Shown: positions 9,602-19,406 of the stretch, one piece after another | How the letters are laid out: each line of letters starts with the position of its first letter | Numbering within the stretch: position 1 is the stretch's first letter | Source: Pseudoalteromonas sp. XMcav2-N | GTDB lineage: Bacteria; Pseudomonadota; Gammaproteobacteria; Enterobacterales; Alteromonadaceae | Reading direction: 5' to 3' | Length of the DNA: 64,000 nucleotides | NCBI RefSeq assembly: GCF_024124545.1 | Contig: NZ_JAMXSF010000006.1 | Span: forward strand, 234,422 to 298,421 | Notes under the pieces: model-generated | Databases searched by the model: none | Told to the model about the DNA's origin: nothing | What the model saw: only the letters and a program-made list of their open reading frames with translations | Position numbers and translations under genes: made by a program

Positions 9602-11329
9602 ATGATGGATGTTCAAACTCTCACCTTTATAATTGTTGGGCTCAGTTTTGCCCTCTACATCGGCATTGCCATCTGGGCCCGTGCCGGTTCAACCAATGAA
9701 TTCTATGTTGCCGGCGGTGGTGTACCGCCTGTGGCAAACGGCATGGCAACGGCCGCGGACTGGATGAGTGCTGCTTCGTTTATCTCTATGGCCGGTATAA
9801 TCTCATTTGCCGGTTATGATGGCGGCGTTTATCTGATGGGCTGGACCGGTGGTTACGTACTGCTGGCATTGTGCCTGGCGCCTTATCTGCGTAAGTTTGG
9901 CAAATTCACTGTGCCCGATTTTATCGGCGACCGTTACTACTCGCAGGTGGCACGGGTTGTGGCCATTCTGTGTGCTATTTTTATCTGTTTCACTTACATT
10001 GCCGGACAAATGCGTGGTGTGGGCGTGGTATTCTCTCGCTTCCTCGAAGTTGACATCGAAACCGGCGTGTATATCGGCATGGTGATCGTGTTCTTCTACG
10101 CCGTACTTGGTGGCATGAAAGGCATTACCTACACTCAGGTTGCACAATACTGTGTGCTGGTTTTCGCCTACCTGGTGCCTGCAATCTTTATCTCTTTGAT
10201 GATGACAGGTCACTTACTGCCGCAAACCGGCTTTGGTGGTACTCTGGCGGATGGTTCCGGAACCTATTTGCTGGATAAACTCGACGGGCTCAGTACCGAG
10301 CTCGGCTTTGCGCAATACACCGAAGGCTCCAAGAGTATGATTGACGTGTTTGCTATCACAGCGGCGCTGATGGTCGGTACTGCTGGTCTGCCACATGTTA
10401 TCGTACGTTTCTTCACCGTACCCAGAGTAAAAGACACTCGTATTTCTGCGGCCTGGACCTTAGTCTTTATCGCCATTGTATACACCACAGCACCGGCTGT
10501 TGCATCATTTGCTCGCGTGAATATGATTGATACGATCAATGGTAAAGATGGCAGCGGTACGGCGTATGCCGAGGCGCCACAGTGGGTGAAAAACTGGGAA
10601 AGAACGGGTCTTATCACCTTCAATGATAAAAATGGTGACGGCAAGATGTTCTATTCTGCTGGTAAGATTGACGATCCGGCGAGCCGTAATGAGGTGAAAA
10701 TTGATCGCGATATTATGGTTCTGGCGAACCCGGAAATTGCAGATTTACCGGCTTGGGTAATTGCACTGGTCGCGGCAGGTGGTATTGCAGCGGCGCTGTC
10801 GACCACAGCGGGTCTGCTATTGGTTATCTCGACCTCGGTCTCTCATGATTTACTCAAACGCACCCTCAAACCGGATATCAGTGATAAGCAAGAACTCCTG
10901 GCGGCACGTTTGTCGGCGATGGTGGCCATTGCAATCTCTGCTTACTTTGGTATTAACCCGCCCGGATTCGTGGCGTCGGTGGTGGCCTTTGCCTTTGGTC
11001 TGGCGGCGGCAAGCTTCTTCCCGGCGATCATTATGGGGATCTTCTCCAAACGTATGAATAAAGAGGGCGCCATCAGCGGTATGGTATGTGGTATCGGTTT
11101 CACTGCGGCTTACATTATCTACTTTAAGTTTGTCAGCCCGGAACTGAATACGCCTGTGAACTGGTTGTTTGGTATTTCGCCTGAGGGGATTGGCATTATT
11201 GGTATGTTAGTGAACTTTGGTATTGCTGCCATAGTGATGAAACTGACGGCCGAGACGCCACTTGAAGTGAAGCAAATGGTCGATGGGATCCGTAATCCGA
11301 AGGGCTCTTCTGCAGCACACGCGCATTAA
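9602..11329 (+). CDS. SSS-family sodium:solute symporter, large subunit (VC_2705/ActP-like)
   Basis: 575 residues with about 13 membrane helices. The early motif NEFYVAGGGVPPVANGMATAADWMSAASF is typical of the acetate/carboxylate branch of the SSS family, and GLPHVIVRFF and AALSTTAGLLLVIS also match it. A large hydrophilic loop (about 310-375, with the NDKNGDGK calcium-loop-like segment) is characteristic of the VC_2705 subfamily that pairs with DUF4212 proteins. The ribosome binding site is AAGGAGCG before tandem ATGs; 9602 is used. With the CrbS-like sensor next door, import of acetate or a similar short carboxylate with sodium is likely, but the substrate is not shown by the sequence. Confidence 0.87.
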   Translation: MMDVQTLTFIIVGLSFALYIGIAIWARAGSTNEFYVAGGGVPPVANGMATAADWMSAASFISMAGIISFAGYDGGVYLMGWTGGYVLLALCLAPYLRKFGKFTVPDFIGDRYYSQVARVVAILCAIFICFTYIAGQMRGVGVVFSRFLEVDIETGVYIGMVIVFFYAVLGGMKGITYTQVAQYCVLVFAYLVPAIFISLMMTGHLLPQTGFGGTLADGSGTYLLDKLDGLSTELGFAQYTEGSKSMIDVFAITAALMVGTAGLPHVIVRFFTVPRVKDTRISAAWTLVFIAIVYTTAPAVASFARVNMIDTINGKDGSGTAYAEAPQWVKNWERTGLITFNDKNGDGKMFYSAGKIDDPASRNEVKIDRDIMVLANPEIADLPAWVIALVAAGGIAAALSTTAGLLLVISTSVSHDLLKRTLKPDISDKQELLAARLSAMVAIAISAYFGINPPGFVASVVAFAFGLAAASFFPAIIMGIFSKRMNKEGAISGMVCGIGFTAAYIIYFKFVSPELNTPVNWLFGISPEGIGIIGMLVNFGIAAIVMKLTAETPLEVKQMVDGIRNPKGSSAAHAH

Positions 11330-11414
11330 TACTCACGTGATACTTTCTGATAGCGAAGAAACCAACTACTTCATGGCGAAAGCTGTGGAGTAGTTGTTAT
11401 TTTTGGGAGGGATT

Positions 11415-13253
11415 GTGACGGCTCATGTTCAGGATGTGCTGACCTTCGTGCAGCAGCAGGCGCCATTTGGTCAGTTGGCTGACAGCGCGACGGAGTACTT
11501 TGTTGATCATCTGGAAATCATTTATGTCAGCGCGCAGAATCAGGCTCAGTGGTTCAAAAGCGAATTACCTCAGCTGTATCTGGTACGCTCTGGTCATTTC
11601 GATCTGCGCTCCGAGAACGCTGAGCTGATCACCCGATTGGCCGAAGGGGACTATTTTGGCTACCCTTCGTTGTTGACGGGTGAGCCGATTAGCAATCAAC
11701 TGGAAGTGGTTCAAGCCGGGCTGGTGTATGTATTGCCACAAGCTGCGTTTGACTTTCTCCGCCGAGAGTATAAACCTTTTGAGCAGTATTTTGTGCGTGC
11801 CCACGCCAAACGCTTGTTGTCCAATCACTATAAAGAGTCGACGACGAGCTGGTCGGAGCGTCCGGTCAGTGAGCTGATGAGCCGGGCGGCGGTAACACTG
11901 GAGCCGCATGCCAGTATTCAGGATGCGGCCCAAGTCATGAAGAAACATCGGGTTTCTTCGATCATGGTGACACAGAACAAGCAGCTCGTGGGGGTTGTGA
12001 CTGATCGCGATTTACGAAACCGGGTGCTGGCAGAAGGGGTCGATCCAGCCAGGGTGATCCATGAGATCATGACGGTCAAACCTAAATATATTTTTGAGAA
12101 CAACCGCATCTTTTCGGCACTTCACCTGATGCTAAAACATAATATTCATCATCTGCCGGTGCTCAATGAAGATCGCACCCCTATGGGTATGATCACCAGC
12201 ACCGATCTTTTACGCCAGCAAAAAAGCGATCCGGTACAGTTAATTGGGCGGATCTATAAAGCACGCAGCTATAGTGAAGTGAAGCAACTAGCCAAGGAGA
12301 TCCCGGATCTGTTGAGTGAGTTTGCCAATAAGATCGAAGATATTTCTTTGATAGGGCAGCTACTCAGTGGGTTGAGTGATGCTTTGACCGGGCGTTTGAT
12401 CGACTTATACCAGCAGCAGCATGGTACTGCACCTACCCCGTTTGCCTGGATCTGTTTTGGCTCTCAGGCTCGTGAAGAGCAAACCCTGCATTCCGATCAG
12501 GACAATGGCCTGTTGTTGCCCGAGGGCGTTACCGACGAGCAAAGAGCGTATTTTGCGCGGCTCGGATCGTTTGTATGTCAACAGCTGGATGAATGCGGGA
12601 TCCGTACTTGTCCGGGAAATATCATGGCGAGTAATCCGGCGTGTCGGGGCACACTCAGTGAATGGTGCGAGCGATTCACAACCTGGATCCATGCGCCGAC
12701 ACCCCATGCCATGCTCAATTGTAAAATCTACTTTGACCTGCGATTTATCACGGGCTCTGATCTGCTATTCGGACAATTCCTGCATCATCTCAACGACATC
12801 CCAAAAAACCAGCTGTTTTATGCCGCCATGGCCGCTGATATCAACGTGAATACTGTCCCGATTGGCTTGTTTCATCAGTTTAAACTTCAGCAAGACAAGT
12901 ATAAGCATAAATATCTGGATCTGAAAAAGCGCGGTGTTGTGATCATCAACGATATTGTCCGTCTTTACGCGTTGCAAGCTGGGATCTGCAAAGCCAATAC
13001 ATTACAGCGCTTAAAGGCGCTGAAAGGACACAAGCTACTCAGTGATGAAGACATTGCCAATTTGCAGGACTGCTGGCGATTTTTGACTCAGCTGCGTTTG
13101 CGCACTCAGATTGATCGAGAAGGTTTACCTGAAAACTGCATCAACCCCGGCCATCTGGGCTCACTGGAGCGGCATCAACTCAAAGAGGCCTTTCAATTGG
13201 TCAAACAAGCCCAGCAGGCGTGTGCGTTTAAATTTGCCAGGGGCAGCTTGTGA
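11415..13253 (+). CDS. cNMP-binding/CBS/DUF294 nucleotidyltransferase-domain protein
   Basis: 612 residues from a GTG at 11415 that follows GGGAGGG with good spacing; the longer frame from TTG 11394 is less likely. Order of domains: cyclic-nucleotide-binding-like fold (about 15-135), a CBS pair (about 150-280, with VTDRDLRNRVLAE and LPVLNE), then a putative nucleotidyltransferase domain with GSQAREEQTLHSDQD (about 345), matching the GSxxRxExxxxxDxD active-site pattern of DUF294, and a C-terminal substrate-binding helical domain. The architecture suggests allosteric nucleotidyl transfer controlled by cyclic and adenine nucleotides; the target is unknown. It overlaps the next gene by 4 bases, a pairing seen widely in this operon type. 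Confidence 0.85.
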   Translation: MTAHVQDVLTFVQQQAPFGQLADSATEYFVDHLEIIYVSAQNQAQWFKSELPQLYLVRSGHFDLRSENAELITRLAEGDYFGYPSLLTGEPISNQLEVVQAGLVYVLPQAAFDFLRREYKPFEQYFVRAHAKRLLSNHYKESTTSWSERPVSELMSRAAVTLEPHASIQDAAQVMKKHRVSSIMVTQNKQLVGVVTDRDLRNRVLAEGVDPARVIHEIMTVKPKYIFENNRIFSALHLMLKHNIHHLPVLNEDRTPMGMITSTDLLRQQKSDPVQLIGRIYKARSYSEVKQLAKEIPDLLSEFANKIEDISLIGQLLSGLSDALTGRLIDLYQQQHGTAPTPFAWICFGSQAREEQTLHSDQDNGLLLPEGVTDEQRAYFARLGSFVCQQLDECGIRTCPGNIMASNPACRGTLSEWCERFTTWIHAPTPHAMLNCKIYFDLRFITGSDLLFGQFLHHLNDIPKNQLFYAAMAADINVNTVPIGLFHQFKLQQDKYKHKYLDLKKRGVVIINDIVRLYALQAGICKANTLQRLKALKGHKLLSDEDIANLQDCWRFLTQLRLRTQIDREGLPENCINPGHLGSLERHQLKEAFQLVKQAQQACAFKFARGSL

Positions 13254-13867
13254 ACTGGTTATCACGGTTGCGAAACTGGCATACCTATCGCCAATTGAGG
13301 TTTACAGAAGCCGATTTGGTGGTGCTGGATCTTGAATTAACCGGTCTGGATCCTAAACGTGATGAGATTGTCTCGGCTGCCTGGGTGGAGATCCGACAAG
13401 GCCGGGTTATATTGAACTCAGCGCGGCACGTGCTGAACAAGGAGGTACATCAGTTGGGGCAAAGTCCGGTGATCCATGGTGTCGATGAACAAGCATTGCA
13501 GCAGGGTGATACGTTACGGGCTTTATTGCAGCAACTGGGCAGCTTGCTTGAACAGCGTATTTTGGTCTGTCATAACGCTTTGCTCGATTGGGGGTTCATC
13601 AAGCGGGCGTTTGTACATCACGACATTGAGACGCGGCCAAAGCTAATCCTGGATACCATGCAGATAGAGCGGGATCGATTGCTCAGACAAGGACAAACGC
13701 TTACGGCAGATTGTTTAACCCTGTCCGCCTGTCGTCAGCGTTATGGATTACCACACGCTTCTGAGCATCATGCACTGAGCGATGCGCTGAGTACGGCTGA
13801 ACTGTTATTGGCACAGAATAGTCAATTTGGCGGAGCGCATGGCGCGTTGGTTAGACAACTGACATAA
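13250..13867 (+). CDS. DnaQ-like 3'-5' exonuclease (DEDDh family)
   Basis: 205 residues starting at GTG 13250 inside a GTGA overlap with the preceding stop. The exonuclease motifs are complete: LDLELTG (ExoI, DxE), HNALLDWGF (ExoII) and HHALSDALSTAELL (ExoIII with the H-x4-D). It is shorter than and distinct from the replicative proofreading subunit epsilon. Such genes follow the DUF294 protein in this operon in many gammaproteobacteria, so it may act with it in RNA or nucleotide metabolism rather than in replication; that link is inference from context only. Confidence 0.85.
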   Translation: MNWLSRLRNWHTYRQLRFTEADLVVLDLELTGLDPKRDEIVSAAWVEIRQGRVILNSARHVLNKEVHQLGQSPVIHGVDEQALQQGDTLRALLQQLGSLLEQRILVCHNALLDWGFIKRAFVHHDIETRPKLILDTMQIERDRLLRQGQTLTADCLTLSACRQRYGLPHASEHHALSDALSTAELLLAQNSQFGGAHGALVRQLT

Positions 13868-14023
13868 TTATTTTTGCATATCTCTTACACATTTTTGCCT
13901 GGTCGATTACAATAGCGCCATCTTAATACGGAAGACTTGGGATTTTTATTCGTGTGCCGCGTATAAAGTCGGAGTGCCACGCAATTGCCCCAATTTTTCA
14001 CAACGAGGTGGATCTTCAATTTA

Positions 14024-15037
14024 ATGACTATCAAACTGGCAATAAATGGTTTTGGTCGTATTGGTCGCAACATAGTGCGGGCTTTGTATGAATCTGGTCG
14101 CCAGCGAGACATTCAAATCGTCGCGATAAATGAACTTGCCGATCCGCAAGGTATTGCCCATTTGCTCAAATACGATACTTCGCATGGGCGTTTTTCTTTC
14201 CCCGTTCATCTTGACGCACCTTACCTGACAGTCGGCGACGATAAAATCCAGCTGTTTAGCGAAGCAGATCCTAGTCATTTGCCCTGGCATGCCCTCGATG
14301 TCGACGTTGTTTTAGAGTGCACCGGTGTATTCCATTCTCGTTTTCATGCTCAGTCACATTTGCGTGCAGGGGCAAAGAAAGTGCTGTTTTCTCATCCCGC
14401 CGACGCAGATGTTGATGCAACCATAGTGTATGGGATCAATGATAAAGAGCTTCTCCCTGAGCACACCATTGTATCTAATGGCTCTTGTACAACTAACTGT
14501 ATTGTCCCTGTCATAAATGTGTTGGATGATGCTTTTGGCATCGGCTCTGGCACCATTACGACGATCCATGCATCAATGCATGATCAACAGGTGATCGATG
14601 CATATCATCCGGATCTTCGTCGTACTCGTGCGGCAAGCCAGTCCATCATTCCTGTGGATACAAAGCTGGCGAGAGGGATCGAGCGGATCCTGCCAAAATT
14701 TCATGGGTGTTTCGAAGCGATTGCCGTTCGGGTGCCAACCATTAATGTCACCGCGATGGATCTGAGTGTGACGCTAAACAGTGATGTGACTATTGAGCAG
14801 GTGAATAATGCATTACAACAGGCCGCAAGAGGTCCGTTGCAAGGGATACTGGACTACACTGAGGAGCCGTTGGTCTCGGTGGATTTTAATCATGATCCAC
14901 ATTCCAGTATCATAGATGGTACCCAAACACGCGTCAGCCAGAAGCGGTTGGCGAAATTGTTGGTGTGGTGCGACAACGAGTGGGGGTTTGCAAACCGTAT
15001 GCTCGATACCGCAGCAGCAATGACACAAGTTAATTAA
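14024..15037 (+). CDS. epd: D-erythrose-4-phosphate dehydrogenase
   Basis: 337 residues, the usual length (E. coli 339), starting [21 protein letters not shown] with the NAD-binding glycine loop. The longer frame starting at TTG 13985 adds 13 residues absent from the family. The catalytic cysteine C155 is in SNGSCTTNC and the histidine lies downstream in the [14 protein letters not shown] region. It belongs to the GAPDH superfamily; Epd makes 4-phosphoerythronate from erythrose 4-phosphate, the first step of the DXP-dependent pyridoxal phosphate pathway. The order epd-pgk-fba is the same as in E. coli and argues for Epd rather than a glycolytic GAPDH. Confidence 0.9.
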   Translation: MTIKLAINGFGRIGRNIVRALYESGRQRDIQIVAINELADPQGIAHLLKYDTSHGRFSFPVHLDAPYLTVGDDKIQLFSEADPSHLPWHALDVDVVLECTGVFHSRFHAQSHLRAGAKKVLFSHPADADVDATIVYGINDKELLPEHTIVSNGSCTTNCIVPVINVLDDAFGIGSGTITTIHASMHDQQVIDAYHPDLRRTRAASQSIIPVDTKLARGIERILPKFHGCFEAIAVRVPTINVTAMDLSVTLNSDVTIEQVNNALQQAARGPLQGILDYTEEPLVSVDFNHDPHSSIIDGTQTRVSQKRLAKLLVWCDNEWGFANRMLDTAAAMTQVN

Positions 15038-15069
15038 AAAACCAAGTATCGTTCTTGAAGGAGATGTCA

Positions 15070-16248
15070 ATGTCAGTCATTAAGATGGCGGATTTAGATT
15101 TAAACGGCAAACGCGTTCTGATCCGTGAAGATCTTAACGTACCGGTGAAAGAAGGCAAGGTTACATCAGATGCCCGTATCAGAGCGTCTTTACCTACCAT
15201 CAAACTAGCCCTTGAAAAAGGTGCCAAGGTCATGGTGATGTCTCACCTGGGTCGCCCAACGGAAGGGGAATACGATGCGCAGTATTCAATGCAGCCCGTC
15301 GTAGATTACCTAAACGATGCGCTTGAGCAAAACGTGCGCCTGGTAGATAACTATCTGGATGGCGTAGATATCGCAGATAACGAAGTTGTGGTATTCGAAA
15401 ACGTGCGCTTCAATGTGGGCGAGAAAAAGAATGATGAAGCCCTGTCGAAAAAGCTGGCAGCGTTGTGTGACGTTTATGTAATGGATGCATTTGGTACCGC
15501 ACACCGTGCACAGGCATCTACACATGGTGTTGGTTTATTTGCCGAAGTGGCTTGCGCAGGCCCGTTACTGGCCGCTGAACTCGATGCATTAGGCAAAGCT
15601 CTTGATAATCCGGCACGTCCTTTGGTTGCTATCGTTGGTGGTTCTAAAGTGTCGACTAAGCTGACGGTACTGGATTCATTGTCAAAAGTGGTTGATCAGT
15701 TGGTCACAGGTGGTGGTATTGCGAATACCTTTATTGCCGCGGCAGGCAACCCTGTCGGTAAATCTTTGTACGAACCAGACCTGATTGCTGAAGCGAATAA
15801 GCTCAGCGAAGCGGCGCGTGCAAATGACGGTGATATTCCTGTACCTACTGATGTGGTTGTTGGTGACGAGTTCTCTGAATCTGCTGTGGCCGAGATCAAA
15901 GATGTGGCGGAAGTACGCGACACAGATATGATCTTTGATATTGGTCCGGAGACTGCCAATACTCTGGCTAAAATCATTGCAAACGCGGGTACTGTGGTCT
16001 GGAATGGACCGGTAGGCGTGTTCGAGTTTGACCAGTTTGGCAATGGTACTGAAGCGATTGCAAACGCAATTGCTAAGTCTGGCGCTTTCTCAATCGCTGG
16101 TGGTGGTGACACATTAGCTGCTATCGATAAGTATGGCGTAGCCGATGAAATTTCATATATCTCGACCGGTGGTGGTGCGTTTTTAGAGTTCCTTGAGGGG
16201 AAAAAACTGCCAGCAGTCGCTATGCTTGAACAAAGAGCGAAAGCTTAA
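15070..16248 (+). CDS. pgk: Phosphoglycerate kinase
   Basis: 392 residues. The ATG at 15070 has AAGGAG six bases upstream; the ATG at 15064 is directly on that site and the TTG at 15055 is unlikely. Family hallmarks: [10 protein letters not shown] near the start, the MSHLGRPT phosphoglycerate-binding loop, [19 protein letters not shown] and the C-terminal GGGDTLAA nucleotide loop. It transfers phosphate from 1,3-bisphosphoglycerate to ADP in glycolysis. It starts 32 bases after epd and is probably cotranscribed with it. Confidence 0.97.
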   Translation: MSVIKMADLDLNGKRVLIREDLNVPVKEGKVTSDARIRASLPTIKLALEKGAKVMVMSHLGRPTEGEYDAQYSMQPVVDYLNDALEQNVRLVDNYLDGVDIADNEVVVFENVRFNVGEKKNDEALSKKLAALCDVYVMDAFGTAHRAQASTHGVGLFAEVACAGPLLAAELDALGKALDNPARPLVAIVGGSKVSTKLTVLDSLSKVVDQLVTGGGIANTFIAAAGNPVGKSLYEPDLIAEANKLSEAARANDGDIPVPTDVVVGDEFSESAVAEIKDVAEVRDTDMIFDIGPETANTLAKIIANAGTVVWNGPVGVFEFDQFGNGTEAIANAIAKSGAFSIAGGGDTLAAIDKYGVADEISYISTGGGAFLEFLEGKKLPAVAMLEQRAKA

Positions 16249-16258
16249 TCAGGCAAAT

Positions 16259-16280
16259 TGCTGTGGCCTGTGCCACAGCA
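16259..16280 (+). other. Perfect 9-bp hairpin between pgk and fba
   Basis: TGCTGTGGC and GCCACAGCA face each other across a 4-base loop (CTGT), 11 bases after the pgk stop. Only a short, interrupted T run follows, so it is not a convincing rho-independent terminator. It could be a processing or 3'-stabilising hairpin that sets different levels of pgk and fba message. Confidence 0.6.
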
Positions 16281-16446
16281 TCATGTTTTCGGGCCGACGT
16301 ACTGGTCCGGTTTTGGGACTCTCTCACAATTAACTCCCGAAACAAATCGAGTGTGTAGCACTTAACATCTATCCCGTTCAAATCGATGAGTATGACTGCT
16401 GAATCGACAATATCAGCTTCACTCATCAACAATTGGAGAAAGCACA

Positions 16447-17511
16447 ATGGCTTTAATCAGTATGCGTCAATTGCTGGATCATGCCGCAGAGCATGGTTAC
16501 GGCGTTCCTGCCTTTAACGTAAATAACCAAGAGCAAATGCGCGCTATCATGGAAGCGGCAGACAAAACCAACAGTCCGGTCATTGTTCAGGGTTCGGCAG
16601 GTGCGCGTAAGTATGCAGGGGCACCGTTTATTCGCCATATGATTTTGGCCGCAGTCGAAGAATGGCCACATATTCCGGTTGTTATGCATCAGGATCACGG
16701 CACGTCTCCTGGCGTGTGTCAGCGTTCAATCCAGCTTGGCTTTTCATCTGTCATGATGGATGGGTCTTTACTGGAAGATGGCAAAACACCTTCAAGCTAT
16801 GAGTACAACGTTGATGTAACACGCCGCACGGTTGATATGGCACACGCATGTGGTGTATCTGTGGAAGGTGAGCTGGGTGTACTGGGCTCACTGGAAACGG
16901 GTGAAGCAGGTGAGGAAGATGGTATTGGTGCGGTTGGTAAGCTCACGCATGATCAACTATTGACAGACCCAGAAGAAGCTGCTGACTTTGTTAAGAAAAC
17001 GGGTGTTGACGCACTGGCTATTGCCTGTGGTACATCGCACGGAGCGTACAAGTTCACACGTCCACCAACAGGCGACATTCTGGCAATCAACCGCATCAAA
17101 GAGATCCACGCCCGTATCCCGAATACACACCTGGTAATGCACGGTTCCTCATCGGTTCCTCAGGAGTGGCTGGCAGTGATCAACGAGTTTGGCGGTGAGA
17201 TCCCGGAAACTTATGGTGTGCCTGTTGAGCAGATCGTCGAAGGCATTAAGCACGGCGTACGCAAGGTAAATATTGATACTGATTTACGTTTGGCTGCAAC
17301 CGGGGCAATCCGTCGTCACCTGGCGCATAACCCGAGCAATTTTGATCCTCGTAAGTATTTAGCGGAAGCAACAAAAGCCATGACAGAGATTTGTGTTGCA
17401 CGTTACGAAGCATTTGGTACAGCAGGCCAGGCCGGTCGTATCCAGCCTATCTCACTAGATGATATGCATCTGAAGTACCTGTCTGGCGAGCTGGCTCCTC
17501 AGATCAAATAA
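16447..17511 (+). CDS. fbaA: Class II fructose-1,6-bisphosphate aldolase
   Basis: 354 residues starting [27 protein letters not shown]. The zinc-ligand and active-site stretches of the metal-dependent class are visible: [10 protein letters not shown], the VEGELGVLG segment, [22 protein letters not shown] and [11 protein letters not shown]. It cleaves fructose 1,6-bisphosphate to DHAP and GAP. It closes the epd-pgk-fba group; the 198-base gap to pgk contains a strong hairpin and may hold its own promoter. A TTGGAGAAAG site precedes the ATG. A terminator follows at 17542. Confidence 0.96.
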   Translation: MALISMRQLLDHAAEHGYGVPAFNVNNQEQMRAIMEAADKTNSPVIVQGSAGARKYAGAPFIRHMILAAVEEWPHIPVVMHQDHGTSPGVCQRSIQLGFSSVMMDGSLLEDGKTPSSYEYNVDVTRRTVDMAHACGVSVEGELGVLGSLETGEAGEEDGIGAVGKLTHDQLLTDPEEAADFVKKTGVDALAIACGTSHGAYKFTRPPTGDILAINRIKEIHARIPNTHLVMHGSSSVPQEWLAVINEFGGEIPETYGVPVEQIVEGIKHGVRKVNIDTDLRLAATGAIRRHLAHNPSNFDPRKYLAEATKAMTEICVARYEAFGTAGQAGRIQPISLDDMHLKYLSGELAPQIK

Positions 17512-17541
17512 ATACTAACTATTTAAACCCGGTTAGTAGCA

Positions 17542-17573
17542 AATGCCGCAGCTCTTTGGACTGCGGCATTTTT
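17542..17573 (+). terminator. Rho-independent terminator after fba
   Basis: AATGCCGCAG and CTGCGGCATT form a 10-bp stem across a 9-base loop, running into a T tract, 30 bases after the fba stop. Confidence 0.92.
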
Positions 17574-17995
17574 GTATCTGCAGTTTGGAGCACTCAAGTC
17601 GTGTCATCCATTTCACGGCGTAACAATGTCGTTTTATGATCATACTGGGATCAAGATTATACCTAGTTGTCAGTGTTGGGATCAGATCTTGACTAAGTTG
17701 GAGTCTAATCTGGATCCTGAGATCGAGATCTTACTAAGTGACGTCTGGGATCTGCGTTTATCTGGCACTGGAATAGATCTAAAATCAATGAGTTAGTAGG
17801 TTTGCCTGTTCGGATCCGTCAATTTAGTTGGTAAAAAAATGATCCAAAGAGGATCCGCTTGGTATAAATTTGATCTCAGGCAATCCAGCTTAGAAAAACT
17901 CTGATCCGACGGTTCGTCACTTGATCTCTGGACTGGAGCGTCTAGCTTTAAAGGATACTCTATTTTGCTCACATTCTTTTCATTGGGGTCATAGT
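17574..17995. promoter_or_regulatory. GATC-dense intergenic region upstream of the porin gene
   Basis: This 422-base gap holds no gene I can support. Fifteen GATC sites lie between 17638 and 17926 (289 bases), at 17638, 17649, 17680, 17685, 17713, 17721, 17727, 17749, 17776, 17813, 17841, 17852, 17872, 17903 and 17923. Random expectation is about one; the neighbouring fba gene has about nine in 1,065 bases. Spacings are 5 to 37 bases. Many sites sit in a recurring CTGGGATC or GGATCC context. The density is of the kind seen at SeqA/Dam-controlled loci such as oriC, so methylation-sensitive control of the downstream porin is possible, but not shown. Confidence 0.6.
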
Positions 17996-18952
17996 ATGAA
18001 GAAATGCTATATGGCTGCCCTTATAGGCTGCTCGGCGCTAATAGTTTGTGCCCAAACACAAGCTGAAGAACTCAAAGTATACGGACGTGCACATTTGGGT
18101 GTGGAAAACAGTGACACTGGCAGTGGATCAGACACTTCGGTAGAAAGCTATGCCTCCAGGATGGGGATCAAAGGGAGTGCAGATATAGACACTGGGATCT
18201 CCGCCTTTTATAAGCTGGAGTTTCAGGTAGAAATGTCTGAAAACGACAACGATGGTAAGTCGGAAGAGAACATCACGGCACGTTCGCAGTACGTTGGGAT
18301 TAAAGGCCGGTTTGGTCAGCTCTTGCTGGGTCGTGATGACACGCCAATGAAGAAATCTCAGGGTAAAGTTGACCTGATGAATGATTTCACAGCAGATATT
18401 AAAAGCTTCTTCGTAGGCGAAAATCGCCTCGGAGACACCTTGCAATATACGACGCCGTCACTTAATCATCTGAAGTTCACAGTCAGTTATATTGCAGAAG
18501 ACAACAGTAAGCAAAATGGCGAAAGTGGATTGTCTATGGCGGCAAGCTACGGTGACAGCAAACTGAAAAAAACCGCTATCTACGCCAGTGTAGCCCGTGA
18601 TGAAGAGGTAGCAGGCCAGGACATCACGCGTGTTACGGTCCAGGGCAAAGTGGCTAAAGTTACTTTGGGGGCCAGCTATCAGCAAAGCGAGGCGATTGGT
18701 AGTAATGAGACCGTGGACAGTTATATGGCCAGCGCAGCGCTCAAGCTTGATAACGGCTATAAGCTACTGGCGCAGTACCAAAATTCCGACGGCGCAACGG
18801 GTAAGCTGAAAGATTCCGGTGATGCGGCGTCTATCGGGGTTGAGAAGAGCCTGTCTAAACAAGCCAGGATGTATCTGTGGTATACCAAGATAGACCTGGA
18901 CAACAATCCTGATCAGGACCATATGGCGTTGACGCTGCGTTACGACTTTTAG
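17996..18952 (+). CDS. OmpU/OmpC-like outer-membrane porin
   Basis: 318 residues from the ATG at 17996; upstream TTG starts add a non-signal-like leader. A signal peptide of about 23 residues (MKKCYMAALIG...TQAEE) precedes VYGRAHLGVE, the first beta strand of the gram-negative general porin fold. Alternating strand pattern, the loop-3-like GRDDTPMKKSQGKVDLMNDF segment with clustered charges, and the C-terminal LRYDF with terminal Phe (Bam recognition) are present. It is a paralogue of the porin at 62353. It likely forms a trimeric diffusion pore. The unusual GATC-rich DNA directly upstream is described separately. Confidence 0.88.
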   Translation: MKKCYMAALIGCSALIVCAQTQAEELKVYGRAHLGVENSDTGSGSDTSVESYASRMGIKGSADIDTGISAFYKLEFQVEMSENDNDGKSEENITARSQYVGIKGRFGQLLLGRDDTPMKKSQGKVDLMNDFTADIKSFFVGENRLGDTLQYTTPSLNHLKFTVSYIAEDNSKQNGESGLSMAASYGDSKLKKTAIYASVARDEEVAGQDITRVTVQGKVAKVTLGASYQQSEAIGSNETVDSYMASAALKLDNGYKLLAQYQNSDGATGKLKDSGDAASIGVEKSLSKQARMYLWYTKIDLDNNPDQDHMALTLRYDF

Positions 18953-19406
18953 AGTCTCTTGCTGGCTCTGCACCGATAAGGCGGAGCCAGACATCGTTAC
19001 CTGGCACTATGCACTGTTGTATCGGGGCAGGCAATATGCTCATAATGAGAAGGCAGGTACAGGCATGGTGAGCCATGTTTAGTCGCCTTTATGCTGATAA
19101 GGCCCCGCTACAATGTAAATGAACTTAAATGGCCTGTATGTCATGCCTTACGCATCTTTTACAGCAGCACAACTGCGTTTGTCTTTGTGGTCCGTTTGAA
19201 ACAAACCTGACTAAACAAGGATTTAAACGGTTTCTCGTTTGAATTGAAGTGTAATTACGATGAAACTTACGCTTTTTCAGTGTCATAGCTTTATGAGCGG
19301 TTGGCCCTATTTTTTTCCCAATTGTCATCTTTTATCACTTGGTATTTCATAAAACTGTCATACTTAGTCATAATAATGAAACCCACTTCGGTAACGTAAG
19401 AGATAA
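18953..19406. other. Gap between porin and phoB
   Basis: 454 bases with no supportable gene. A hairpin with one mismatch (TGGCTCTGC/GCGGAGCCA, 18962-18988) follows the porin stop but lacks a T run, so it is a weak terminator candidate. The right end holds the Pho box of phoB. The middle holds nothing I can assign. Confidence 0.4.
19355..19375 (+). promoter_or_regulatory. Pho box upstream of phoB
   Basis: CTGTCATACTT followed by AGTCATAATAA: two direct 11-base half-sites close to the PhoB consensus (CTGTCAT plus AT-rich spacer), 32 bases before the phoB start. It implies autoregulation of phoBR. Confidence 0.75.

Noticed and set aside
17572..17796. Open frame of 74 codons in the GATC-rich region
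   Set aside because: No ribosome binding site, no recognisable features, starts inside the fba terminator tail, and its composition simply reflects repeated GATC words.
18962..18988. Terminator after the first porin
   Set aside because: The hairpin has a mismatch and no T run, so it is listed only as a weak candidate in the gap description.
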